Shown piece after piece: positions 49,003 to 59,119 of a DNA stretch of 64,000 bases (its first letter is position 1; each line of letters starts with the position of its first letter). The position numbers were made by a program, and so were the translations under genes. Location: positions 33,221,454 through 33,285,453 of the forward strand of contig NC_030389.2 in NCBI RefSeq assembly GCF_001625215.2, read 5' to 3'. The notes beneath the pieces are model-generated. The model saw only the letters and a list, made by a program, of their open reading frames with translations, did no database searches and was not told where the DNA came from. This DNA comes from Daucus carota subsp. sativus. Lineage: Eukaryota > Streptophyta > Magnoliopsida > Apiales > Apiaceae.

Positions 49003-50513
49003 CTACCTTCGAGCACAACTCGCGATGAATGAATTGCTTTTGGTGAGTTCGCGCAGCGGTTTATCAGTCCTTCTGATCATGTTATAGGCAAATCCTCCAA
49101 GTATTGCTCCAATAAAAGGGCCTACCATATATGCCCATAATCCTTTATATATATGAAATATCAGAGCTGGCCCGAGTGTCCTCGAGGGGTTCATTGATGC
49201 TCCTGATACTGGCCTGCATTTACGGCACCACCAGATGTTGCACATTCAGTTCAAATGACACAATCAGTGTGTGTACTTCGTATGACACGTAACATATGTA
49301 TGTGTGTATGCTATCAATGTTTACTCACCCGGCCATGAAAACGTTCATGGTTATAGTACCTCCAACGGCAAGTCCTGCCATACTTCCAATCTAGAAAATG
49401 GAAACATTAATTGTTAGAAAATAATATGATCATCGTAAGCCCTCCTCCCAAGTCCCAACACTTTGAGATTCTGGGGAACTGGTCACATAACATGGTATCA
49501 GAGCTCAAGCTCACGGGCTCAAAAATGGGCTTTTGAGTGAAGAGGAATGTTAGAATATAATATGATCATTGTAAGCCCTCCTTTCAACACTTTGAGGTTT
49601 TGGGAGAAGTGATCACTTAACACTAATATGCTCTTCTCATGAAAACTGAGAAGTTGGTAGTTTAAGCTAGCCTTAGGCCCTTAGTGCAGGCCTGGGTGCG
49701 AGTGATATCATTTTGAATTCCTGTTATTAATCTTAAGAAAATAAAAATAAGACAGAGTGCGTTACTGAACTGCTCGGCTATCTGTGGCAACTCCAGAAAT
49801 AACGAACATGAGAATGAAGGTGATGACAATCTCTAGGACAAAGGTCTGAGTAGCAGTGTCTATAGGCGTTGTCCCGAAAAAATGCTCATTGTCTGAATCA
49901 AATATAAGGACCAAAGTTCCACTTCCTAGAATTGATCCCAGTACTTGTGCCACCATGTACAGAGGTACCTGCACGTTTAATGTGAATTCAGTACTAGCAA
50001 CCGATAAATTAGATCATTTGATTTGAAATAAGCAGTGACGGAACCAAGATTTCATGAGACGAACAATTCCAAAAGGTCTTAAACTAGCTTTTAATATTCT
50101 GCTCTGGGTAAAAGATCAATTTTAGCTATTTTCCAAGGAAGGTTAGCCTTGGCCTGGTTCCGCCACTGAGAAAAGTTACATGCCTGCTTCAAGGGGAAAC
50201 GACGGAAAACAGCAAATGTGACCGTGACAGCTGGATTAAAATGTGCTCCAGATATATGTCCGACAGAGTAAACCAATGCCATTACAACAAGTCCCCAACA
50301 CAAAGAAATCCCAGGAAACGATACCGAACCATATTTCTTATTCACTGCCACCGACCCGCCCCCGATGAATAACAGGAAATACGAGCCGACCAGTTCTGCG
50401 AAAATCTTCTGTAATAGTAAGACAACCTCTACAGAAGTCCAGAAACTAGTAGCTTCAGGCTTTTCTTCCTCTTCTTCTACAATGCCTTCTTCAATATCTT
50501 CACTCTTTGTCAT
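49003..50513 (-). CDS. NIP-type aquaporin
   Basis: Four exons on the minus strand, 50513-50184, 49968-49771, 49390-49329 and 49213-49003, give 266 residues. Six hydrophobic segments are visible. Loop B carries HFNPAV (Asn93-Ala95) and loop E carries SMNPSRT (Asn205-Ser207), the two half-helix NPA-type boxes of a major intrinsic protein. The cytosolic C-terminus TDKPLRELTKS and the WGLVVMALVYSVGHISG segment point to the nodulin-26-like (NIP) subfamily, with Trp in helix 2 as in NIP group I. These channels carry water, glycerol or metalloids across membranes. Two oddities: the second box is NPS where NIP I members usually have NPA, and exon 1 ends CAG followed by GCATGT, so intron 1 is probably a GC-AG intron. 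An acidic run (EEGIVEEEEEKPE) precedes helix 1. Confidence 0.9.
49412..49622 (+). mobile_element. TRIM retroelement in aquaporin intron 2
   Basis: Two direct repeats, 49412-49492 and 49548-49622, both run TGTTAGAA...CA and share AATATGATCAT and AACACTTTGAG. Directly after the first comes TGGTATCAGAGCT, the standard primer-binding site complementary to initiator tRNA-Met, and just before the second is the purine tract GTGAAGAGGAA. Flanks TTAAT and CTAAT match at four of five bases. The 211-bp total and absence of genes define a terminal-repeat retrotransposon in miniature. Confidence 0.88.
50033..50168. mobile_element. Short hAT-like MITE in aquaporin intron 1
   Basis: CAGTGACGGAACCAAG faces CTGGTTCCGCCACTG, the CAGTGGCGGAACC terminus common on small plant hAT elements. 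Length 136 bp. The flanking 8 bases do not match well, so the insertion is old or the borders are slightly off. It ends 15 bases before the putative GC splice donor. Confidence 0.6.
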
Positions 50514-51622
50514 TATCTATGTACTGATTTTTTTACCTACTTCCTAAAATTCTGAAGTCGAGATTTATTTATTTATTTCGTGTACCTTTGCGTTGTGAAG
50601 CAGTGGTGTTGTTTATGTATGGGGTGAGTTTGCGAACAATGGCTAAGCTGTTTTTTAGAGGTTGTGTAGTTGAGCGAAGACAAGTAGTTTCTTCTACGGT
50701 CTTTATTAGTTCAAACTTAGCCAACTTCTTCCTGGTCATATTCTTAACATCTGGCAATTATTTATTTTCAGTTAACAGCTTACTTTAAATATAAAAAAAT
50801 GAAACTGATCATACTAGCATTGTTCTAAGTCGGTGATTAAGATTAATCACCGATTAATCCTTGTTCCGTAACTCACTGAACTGATTAAATTTCCTATTAA
50901 TCTCGATAAATTCAATTAATTTTTTATTAATCCTTGTCCCGTGTCTTTGCCGATTAAGTCTGATTCTCGTTTTTTACGACTAAACATACTGGTATCAAAA
51001 GAACATATTAGAATAGTAAACAATTAGAATTAGTAAATAATGCGAACAAAATATAGTATTTTGAAATAAAAAAAAAGTCACATGCAATAGTAATTTTGGA
51101 AAAAAATGAAATATTATTTAAGAAAGAAAAATGGCACGGACCCGAATTCGTCCTCAAATGTTAGCAGATTGAATTGGATGTGAATCTTGAACATATAAAC
51201 GGCCCTATGCACTTGAACAGGACGAATTAAATCATACCTCTTGACATTCATGAACAAATTCAGGAACCTTTTCGGGATCCCTAGCATTTCTCAGAAACGT
51301 GCCGGACCAGTTTTAATCCAGAAGAGCTATCAAGCTTGTGTACTCAGTCACAGTTTTACTGGAAATAGACACTACTGAAAGAACAGTGAACGTGCTTAAT
51401 CACAAGTAGACTGTAGCCTTGTGCTAACTTCTGAGAAGAGATAGCCTTGTTAAACCAAATTGGTTATTATCATCCTGTTACATTATTCCTAAAACAAACT
51501 ACTAGTACAGTAATCAACATTTTGTAATTTTGCTGGAACAAAATGTGCTGTATTAACAACATACATATATCAGCTCCCGCTACACATAACTTCAAGTTGA
51601 ACAACAATAAGCAAAATATATC
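50514..51622. other. Spacer, no gene seen
   Basis: Promoter side of the aquaporin gene and 3' flank of the first carboxypeptidase gene. A short palindrome CGGTGATTAAGATTAATCAC lies near 50831. No coding signal. Confidence 0.45.
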
Positions 51623-52996
51623 TTACTTGGAGTCGTAAGAAGGAGCTGAAGGGTCAACAATTTCCTTATTGGCGAACAACCCTCTATCTAAAACCCAATC
51701 TTCAATCATCACCTGAGAATTCACAGCCTGATCTGTAGGCACGAGATGTCCAGCATTAGACACAATAGCATGACTCAAGCTTCCCCATATCTGCACATAG
51801 CCTGCGAGCTTCTCTTTCACCTTCCAAACTTTCCTATCTGCCTCCAGAAACTTTTCGATTCCATCCCACTTCATTTTTTTCATCCAAGCCTCAGTTGAGA
51901 CTACACCATCCCTCAGATCAAACTGCCCTTGATAAAGCAACACCTTAGTATGTTTAACCAAAAACTCCACCATATATTTCACACTCTTCATTACATCTTC
52001 ATGCAATATATCCCCCACTTTATCGCTACATACCTCAAAAGCAATTGATGCATTTGCTCCTAATGCTTTTTTAACCTCCATGCTACTCAAATAATCTTCT
52101 ACTAGGTAATCTTCGTAAGCAACTAATCTCCGGAAGTCATATAAAGTGGCCAAGCCTGTCATGTTTTGCAACAAGTTCAAAACCTTCGTTCTTGCATTGG
52201 TTGCTCCGCTCCAATTACCGACTTTTATAAGACCAATAGCTTTATCTTGAGCCTCCTCTAATCGAGTCTTTTGTTTTTCATTGATCAGCCCCGAAAAATA
52301 AGCACTCATAGCATGAGTAGCCACTTGTGTGATCGGATCAGTCAAACCATTGCCTATAGCCACACCGGCTAAATTTACTTGATTCCCTTTAGGCAACCGT
52401 GCATTTCTTTTTAGAATGTAATACCCTATTGCCGGAACATATTTCCCAGCATAACTTTCACCGGTAACAAAAATCGGACGAGTCTTAAACAACGAGTCCA
52501 ACGCAACAAACGCTTTTATCGCCTTAAATAGGTGTTTACCAACAGCATGTTGGTCTCTCGGAATTTCTTCTGTCGTTGTCGCTACACTAAACCCAGTTCC
52601 AATCGGATTATCGATAAAAACAAGGCCAAACAACCTATTCCAAGACCCCGAATTGGGCTCAAGCTTCAGGTGTTCGACATTATGCCCCTGAGAAGAAACA
52701 ACTCGCCAGGGTCCTAGTTCATAAAAATTCCCCAACATCGAGGAACACCCAGGTCCACCCTGAAGCCAGATGAGAATCGGGGTTTCAGAAAGCGATGAAT
52801 TAGGCTCTTTCGCCTCGTAAAAAGTGTAGAACATGGCAGATTTTGTTGTTGAATTGACTTGGAGATAGCCTGATCTAGTGGGAAGTGCTTCATTTGGGAT
52901 AGGAGAGATTGAAAGAACTCTTGATGAGGTTGCTTGCAAGTAGTAGTGACTAAGAATGAAGAGAAAGAGGAGCAACTTAGCTGAAGTTGACTCCAT
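51623..52996 (-). CDS. SCPL50: Serine carboxypeptidase-like protein (SCPL50 type), copy 1
   Basis: Single-exon gene of 457 residues from MESTSAKLLLFLFILSHYY; an in-frame ATG at 53020 would add eight residues, but the chosen start aligns with the sister gene. A signal peptide is followed by the S10 peptidase fold: LIWLQGGPGCSSMLGN (oxyanion region), FGLVFIDNPIGTGFS, and the catalytic Ser in TGESYAGKYVPAIGYY (residue 181), Asp in LLYQGQFDLRDG (360) and His in SNAGHLVPTDQ (417). All three are present. The lack of introns and the overall sequence match Arabidopsis SCPL50-type proteins. It is expected to be vacuolar or secreted, acting as a carboxypeptidase or acyltransferase; the substrate is unknown. 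It faces away from copy 2 at 53993. Confidence 0.92.
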   Translation of the reverse strand: MESTSAKLLLFLFILSHYYLQATSSRVLSISPIPNEALPTRSGYLQVNSTTKSAMFYTFYEAKEPNSSLSETPILIWLQGGPGCSSMLGNFYELGPWRVVSSQGHNVEHLKLEPNSGSWNRLFGLVFIDNPIGTGFSVATTTEEIPRDQHAVGKHLFKAIKAFVALDSLFKTRPIFVTGESYAGKYVPAIGYYILKRNARLPKGNQVNLAGVAIGNGLTDPITQVATHAMSAYFSGLINEKQKTRLEEAQDKAIGLIKVGNWSGATNARTKVLNLLQNMTGLATLYDFRRLVAYEDYLVEDYLSSMEVKKALGANASIAFEVCSDKVGDILHEDVMKSVKYMVEFLVKHTKVLLYQGQFDLRDGVVSTEAWMKKMKWDGIEKFLEADRKVWKVKEKLAGYVQIWGSLSHAIVSNAGHLVPTDQAVNSQVMIEDWVLDRGLFANKEIVDPSAPSYDSK

Positions 52997-53522
52997 TTTA
53001 GGACAAGAAGACTTGCTCAATGAGTGTCAGTGACTCAAACTCAAACTCAAACTCACTACTATGATTACCTAAAAGACAAGTCAATAATTATATGAGTTGG
53101 ATGTGTAGATTGACAATAACAAGAAAATCTTGACAAATAAAGGATAAAGGATAACAAGATAACAAGATAAAGAACCTTTTATCTTTTTCAAGAAGATTTT
53201 ATGTAGTACAACTTTCTGTCAGCTGTGCTGGTCATTCAATACAATAAATAATTTTTCGAAAATCCAAGTTTGAAAGTTAGCCGAGTCTTATAGTATGTTG
53301 TAGACTTGTAGTTCGATAAAATAAATATTTTACAATTCATATTTAAGGAATAATGTGGCTTGATGAACATTACAAAAGTCTCTTGGTGAAAATGAGGTTC
53401 TTGCATTGTCGTGAGAGATTATGAATTCGGGCAAATCTGTTTCGCAAATTCACAACAGCTTTATAGCAGAAAGGAATATTAGCACAGAAGATATTGTATA
53501 ATTAAAATAGAAAAAATTAATC

Positions 53523-53632
53523 ATAGTGGGAAGTGCTGTATATGAGATAGTAGAGATCGCATGGATGGTTGATAAATGATAGGATTGCGAGAAAAGAGAA
53601 GTGATTGATGATGAAGAGCAAGAGGGACAACA
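53523..53632 (-). pseudogene. Relic of a third SCPL copy (N-terminal fragment)
   Basis: On the minus strand, CTATCTCATATACAGCACTT followed by CCCACTATG parallels CTATCCCAAATGAAGCACTT and CCCACTAG of copy 1, and further upstream a hydrophobic LLLFIINH stretch matches the signal peptide region. Only about 110 bases align, with shifts and no open frame, between the two intact genes. Confidence 0.7.
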
Positions 53633-53992
53633 ATCCTTTTATTTGCAAGAATAGCTAGTTTATATTTTGTTACTTTGGCTAATAGTGCACAACATTTGTT
53701 TATAAGTGCTGTTGGATGATAAATATTCTAGAATGAGTGATTTTTTCGCTGAAAAATATAATAATCTCTTGCATTTTTATCAGAAATTTATGATTAATGT
53801 TATTCAATGAAGAAAACGTTAATAATATGCTACATCATACGTATACGTACGAGACAATCCGAACCCACCTAGTGTTCTTAAAAAAGTAAAAGGCACTATT
53901 TTACTTTATGGATTAAATAAGTTGTTCTTGATCTAATCATAGTAGTGTATGTTTGAGTCACTGAAGCACATTAGTCAGTCTTCTTGCAAATA

Positions 53993-55366
53993 ATGCAGTC
54001 AGTTTCAACTAAGCTTCTCTTGCTTCTGTCCATCCTCAATCAATACTACTTGTTAGCAACCCCATCAAGAGTTCACTCGATCTCCCCTATCCCAAATGAA
54101 GCACTTCCGACAAAATCAGGCTATCTCCAAGTCAATTCAACAACAAAATCTGCCATGTTTTACACTTTTTACGAAGCGAAAGAGCCTAATTTACTGCTTT
54201 CTGAAACCCCGATTCTCATTTGGCTTCAGGGTGGACCTGGTTGTTCCTCCATGTTAGGGAATTTTTACGAACTAGGACCCTGGCGCGTTGTTTCTTCTCA
54301 GGGGCATAATGTCGAAAAGCTTGCCCTGGAACCTAATCAGGGTTCTTGGAATAGGTTATTTGGCCTTGTTTTCATTGATAATCCGATTGGAACTGGGTTT
54401 AGCTTAGCTACAACAACTGAAGAAATTCCAAGAGACCAGCAAGCTGTTAGTAAGCACCTTTATAAGGCCATAAGAGCGTTTATTGCATTGGAATCGCTGT
54501 TTAAAACTCGTCCCATTTATGTTACTGGTGAAAGTTATGCTGGAAAATATGTTCCAGCAATAGGGTATTATATTCTGAAAAGAAATGCAGGGTTGCCAAC
54601 ATCGAGTCAAGTGAATTTAGTTGGTGTGGCTATAGGGAACGGTTTGATTGATCCAATCACACAAGTGGCGACTCATGCTATGAGTGCTTATTTTTCTGGA
54701 CTTGTCAATGAGAAGCAGAAGACTGTACTGGAGAAAGTTCAAGATGAAGCTATTGGATTGGCAAAACTTGGTAACTGGAGTGTAGCGACGGATGCAAGAA
54801 GTAAAGTCCTAAACTTGTTGCAAAACATGACGGGCTTGGCCACTTTATATGACTTCCGGAGATCAATTCCTTATGAAGAAGACCTAGTGACGACATATTT
54901 GAGTAGCATGGAGGTTAAGAAAGCATTAGGAGCGAATGTATCGATAGATTTTGAGGTATGTAGTGATACTGTAGGCAAGATATTGCATGAAGATTTGATG
55001 AAGAGCACTAAATATATGGTGGAATTTTTAGTTAAGCATACCAAGGTGTTGCTTTATCAAGGGGAGTTTGATCTAAGGGTTGGTGTTGTCGCGGCTGAGG
55101 CTTGGATGAAGAAAATGAAATGGGATCAAATTGAAAATTTTCTGGAAGCAGATAGGAAGGTCTGGAAAGTGAAAGGGAAGCTTGCAGGCTATGTACAAAA
55201 ATGGGGAAGCTTGAGTCATGCTATTGTGTCTAATGCTGGACATCTCGTGCCTGCGGATCAGGCTGTGAATTCTCAGGCAATGATTGAAGATTGGGTGTTA
55301 AATAGAGGATTGTTTTCCGATAACGGGATTGTGGAGCATCTGAATCCTTCTTACAATTCAGAGTGA
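53993..55366 (+). CDS. SCPL50: Serine carboxypeptidase-like protein (SCPL50 type), copy 2
   Basis: Single-exon gene of 457 residues from MQSVSTKLLLLLSILNQYY (in-frame ATG at 53984 is an alternative). It is about 85% identical by eye to copy 1, with the same length and no gaps of note. The triad is intact: Ser in TGESYAGKYVP, Asp in LYQGEFDLRVG, His in SNAGHLVPADQ. Differences cluster in the signal peptide, the 250-270 helix region (LEKVQDEAIGLAKLGNWS) and the C-terminus. The two genes are divergently transcribed from a shared spacer of about 1 kb, so they arose by inverted duplication and may share regulatory DNA. Confidence 0.92.
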   Translation: MQSVSTKLLLLLSILNQYYLLATPSRVHSISPIPNEALPTKSGYLQVNSTTKSAMFYTFYEAKEPNLLLSETPILIWLQGGPGCSSMLGNFYELGPWRVVSSQGHNVEKLALEPNQGSWNRLFGLVFIDNPIGTGFSLATTTEEIPRDQQAVSKHLYKAIRAFIALESLFKTRPIYVTGESYAGKYVPAIGYYILKRNAGLPTSSQVNLVGVAIGNGLIDPITQVATHAMSAYFSGLVNEKQKTVLEKVQDEAIGLAKLGNWSVATDARSKVLNLLQNMTGLATLYDFRRSIPYEEDLVTTYLSSMEVKKALGANVSIDFEVCSDTVGKILHEDLMKSTKYMVEFLVKHTKVLLYQGEFDLRVGVVAAEAWMKKMKWDQIENFLEADRKVWKVKGKLAGYVQKWGSLSHAIVSNAGHLVPADQAVNSQAMIEDWVLNRGLFSDNGIVEHLNPSYNSE

Positions 55367-55530
55367 GTTACTCAACTTCCTGCTATGGGTATTTGAAGCT
55401 GAAACAAGTCTGTTGTAATACAAAACATCTCGTTTTAATAAAAATGTGATCATTGATCATCATTTTAGCCTGTTTTGGGAATATTGAAACACTATAATTC
55501 TCTTTCAGTGCCTATTGCCTGTCAAGATTG

Positions 55531-56657
55531 GGGTTAAATGGCGTTTTGGTCACTGAACTGGCCTATAACTTTCACTTGGATCATCGTACTCAAAAAGCTG
55601 TCAGTCAACTGATTATACTGTTAAAAAATTTCAATCAGGTCACTGCCCGTTAGTAACGTTAAAATTTGGACGGAAAGATGAATCAGCAGGTGATGTGGCT
55701 TGTTATTCATCAACGTGGCAGTGTGAAATGTGGCACTCGGGTATAAATACAATAAAATTTCCAACAAGCCCCGAAACCAGTGAACTAAAAGCATAAAAAT
55801 GCAAACTTTAGAGTATATAACATTGTGAATACCTATAAATTGAAGATGAAATCAATCATACAAATAAAAAAGACCTCTTTTTCTATCAAAGATTACTCAA
55901 AAGATTAACAAACAAGAACTTACAGGGTCCCATTTGTTCCTCCATTTTTCACAAGAAATTGGTGTGGAATGAATAAAAGAAGCAAAAGTGAAAGATGGCG
56001 GAGGTGTAATTGTTGCTCTAACATCTTCAACAGCAACATGTTTCTCCATCTGGGCATCACTTGTTTTTACCGCGAAACCCAAAAATTATATCAAATGAAC
56101 GCGCAGATATATGATTACAAGCAAGTACATTCAAACCCAAGATGATGTCCCCAGTTGCTCGATTCTCATCTTCGCCATTCGATTCTTCACCACAAGTCTC
56201 CAATTCAACATCCATAACATCATTAGATCCACCTCCAACACTAACTTCGTCTTCAACATTGTTTGGTTGAGTAACACGAACCTCAATACCCGATCGAGTC
56301 TGTACCATAGTTGCAATTAGGGTGTAGATCAGTTAATTTAGGGTTAATTTAGGTGAGAATGAAATGATATGAATTGGGGAGATAGGTCGGGGGTTTTATT
56401 ACTTGGGTCGGGTTATAAGAAAGTTGGGTGATTTTATTAGTAGGTGGGTTAACCCGCTGATCTGGCTGCACAGGCGTGAGAATTTAACGAAGCACCGTCT
56501 AAAGTCAAAAGGATTTAACGGCTGTGAAATTTTTATTGTGTTTGATGATTCATTTGAATATTTTTACTAGTTAAGTGACCTGAGTGACAGCTTTTTGAGT
56601 ACGATGATCCAAGTGAAAGTTATAGGTCAGTTCAGTGACCAAAACGCCATTTTACCC
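55531..56657. mobile_element. Non-autonomous MULE with possible cargo
   Basis: Inverted repeats of about 95 bp begin GGG(T)TAAAATGGCGTTTTGG and continue TCACTGAACTGGCCTATAAC, with the perfect 10-bp duplication GTCAAGATTG (55521-55530, 56658-56667). Inside is non-TIR sequence with minus-strand open frames, including one of 83 codons at 56057-56308. No transposase is present. Layout resembles a Pack-MULE. Confidence 0.92.
56057..56308 (-). CDS. Unrecognised open frame inside the MULE
   Basis: An 83-codon frame starting MVQTRSGIEVRVTQPNNVED is acidic in the middle (ELETCGEESNGEDENRATGD). A possible donor (CTTGCTTGTAATC) near 56120 and another open stretch at 55897-56050 (SFTFASFIHSTPISCEKWRN) suggest a two-exon unit. 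No domain is recognised. It may be captured host sequence or chance. Confidence 0.3.
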   Translation of the reverse strand: MVQTRSGIEVRVTQPNNVEDEVSVGGGSNDVMDVELETCGEESNGEDENRATGDIILGLNVLACNHISARSFDIIFGFRGKNK

Positions 56658-56868
56658 GTCAAGATTGGTACTACCTTATTTGTCCCTTGTTGCTGACTTC
56701 TCAAAACTGATTTATCATGTTCTTCTACTCTACGAGGTTCCTTTGCATCTGTATCTACATCAGAGTAAGTCAATGTTACCAGATAAAATTAAGAAACATG
56801 TTATCCACTACAGAACATATTCGCGCATACTTTTTTCTCCTTACAAATTTCAAATTTTTGCTGCTATT

Positions 56869-57694
56869 TTACAGCAGTTCGTGATATTTATCTAGATCAG
56901 AAAGATCCAGGATTTTTGTCTGCACAATCTTTTTAGTTTCAGCAGTTATGTCTTCCGTTACTCTACATTGATCTGGTGAACCATGACCAAACCAAGCATA
57001 CAAAAATTAAGCAGCATTTTATCAAGAAAATTGATCAACGGATCAAGAAATATTCCACATGTTGGAGTATGGTTCACAAGTTTAAAAGATTTCGAGTAAA
57101 TTGGCAGATAATATATATTCCCCAGTTTGAGGGGAGTGCGGAAAGGAAAACTATTTTATTTTCTTGTTACGACATGTATAATCACAAATTTAAGATATAT
57201 ATGATGATCATGGCAATAAAGAGCTTTCAGCAGCTGTCGCAATTTACTATTGTTAGCTAATCAAGCAAGTTATAGTGTATTTAATACAGAGTTACCACTT
57301 ATTAGACACAAAACTCAAGCATAATAAAAAGGCCTTACACTTGGAGAGATAGTGTAATTTGCAGTGTAGTAGTCGGTGTTACTCTCAAGCTGCTGCAGTG
57401 TTTCAGACTCAGAAAGCCTTTCCCAATTATAGTTCCTTTCACTTTCTTCTTGTTCAATCAGATCTTTTCCATCTGATTGGAACTTAAAAACCTATAATCC
57501 AGGAGGCCTCTCGGGGCTTCAGAGTTCTACTTGGTTTAAGTCACACCAGGTGACAGCTTGCCAGTGATTGCTCTTCGTTTATTCCTAATTCCCTTTTTCA
57601 GGTTTATTATATGACTAAGTTCTCTGACTTTGTCGACATTCATTATATTCACCAACTCATCTCTGTTTGTTACAACTATCAGCCTCTCCCTTTG
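56869..57694 (-). pseudogene. Exon-like remnants downstream of the H15 gene
   Basis: On the minus strand, an open frame from 57694 (MARQRERLIVVTNRDELVNI) runs to a donor at about 57545 (CCTGGT/GTGACT). It is followed in phase 0 by a 51-codon block, 57491-57339 (acceptor TATAG), that starts VFKFQSDGKDLIEQEESE and ends at AGT/GTAAGG. Near 56963-56869 is a terminal block reading TAETKKIVQTKILDLSDLDK to a stop. Codon patterns look protein-coding, but I recognise no family. The frame joins the H15 exon only after a shift near 57709, so these may be the lost C-terminal part of that gene or a small separate gene. Confidence 0.4.
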
Positions 57695-57708
57695 TCTCGC
57701 CATATATT

Positions 57709-59014
57709 TCAATGCTCATCAGACTCCTTATTTTTCTTACCTATCCTACCCCTACCCCTCCTCATCCTCTTTCTCTTTGGCTTATCACTCTCAGCTGTAA
57801 CACAAAACTCCAGTGCAGGGTTGGCAGCATGAATAAGTTCTCCAATCAACTCATCTCCCTCTCTGTCATTCCTACCAGTTTTTCCCTTTGCCTCGGCATA
57901 TTTTTCCTCATGCTCATCAGACTCCTCATAATATATTTCCTCATCCTCATCAGACTCCTCATATTTCTTACCAATCTTACCACTACCCCTTCGTGTCTTC
58001 TTATTTCTCTTCAGTTTAACTTTCTCAGCTGTAACACCAGGCTCCAGCCTGGCATCAGTGCTAGGGATTAAATATAAATGTCTACCAGTCATCAAGATCT
58101 CACCAGAATTGCTCAGCTCGCGCAAATGATGCTTCAACAACGAATTGTGAGCTAATGGAAGGTCAGTGTACTGCTTCCTAATATACTGTGATATTGAATC
58201 TTCACTTGAACCTCTTCTCTCGCTCAACTCTTCAATTGCTCTATGTATCATCTATATCATTAAACAACAAAATTTGGGGGTTATTCTCAATTTAAGCTGA
58301 TCAAATAGTTCACACATGCATACTTAAATATGAAAGATCGACCAAAATACCACATTCTCAACAGGTTGCCCCAAATTCTTCAATATGAACAAGGGCCCTT
58401 AATACCACTTAATTCTCTAACATACATTCATTATATTCTCAGCCACGAAAATGGGGGTGAACACGACTCATTACACATACACGAGGATCATAGCCCGCAA
58501 CAGAATGAACAGAATGCCCTGCACCACAGCTAACTGATAGAAAAGCTTCTAGCTATGAATGGGATCATGAAAGACTATCTACATTGACATGCAATAAATT
58601 ATAAAAACACAACAGATAGAATAATTTATGGCTTCGAGAGGAATAAAAATCGAAATCTATGTGTATCAAAATTTAGCCAAAATTCTAAAAGCCCACATGA
58701 TCAAAACACACATCCATGCTAAATCTTACATATATATAGGCACAATATAGTTGATCACAGTTTTGAATGCGAGAACAGTGTGAATTGCTTTGACAACAAT
58801 ATATTATTCTCGGTGTTCTCAGTATTAAATTGTTCTTCATAGAACGTGATCCTATACATAATTATAAATATATAATTGTTACCGCAGCGTATGGAGGATG
58901 ATGAGGAGGCTTGAAATCAGAGACGAAGTTGTTGATGTGTGCTTGAATTGAACCTTTCTGTTCAGGACCAATGTTCACAAAGAGCTTCATTACAGCATCT
59001 TTGAGTTTATCCAT
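57709..59014 (-). CDS. H15 (linker-histone H1/H5) domain protein
   Basis: Two exons, 59014-58883 and 58251-57709, join at phase 0 into 224 residues. Residues about 38-110 (HPPYAAMIHRAIEELSERRG to LIPSTD) form the H15 winged helix that binds linker DNA. The tail is Lys/Arg-rich with acidic ESDE clusters. Residues 113-147 and 191-224 are two copies of one block, each ending in (R)RG.GKIGKKxxESDE, from a segmental duplication. A long intron (58252-58882) has no other content seen. Unlike canonical H1 the N-terminal 37 residues (MDKLKDAVMKLFVNIG...) contain a helical, non-basic segment. The stop at 57709 lies inside a decayed third repeat unit, so the C-terminus may be truncated. Confidence 0.78.
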
Positions 59015-59119
59015 TGTGCTTGAATTTTAGGGTTTTGGCTACTGGAACTTCTGTAACAAGGGTTTGTTTTTCAGCATACATGCAATTTATTTTTTTCGGG
59101 TCTTCGTAATGTTAGCTAG

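Noticed and set aside
57611..58071. Plus-strand Ser/Leu-rich frames
   Set aside because: Antisense of the Lys/Glu-rich H15 exon on the minus strand.
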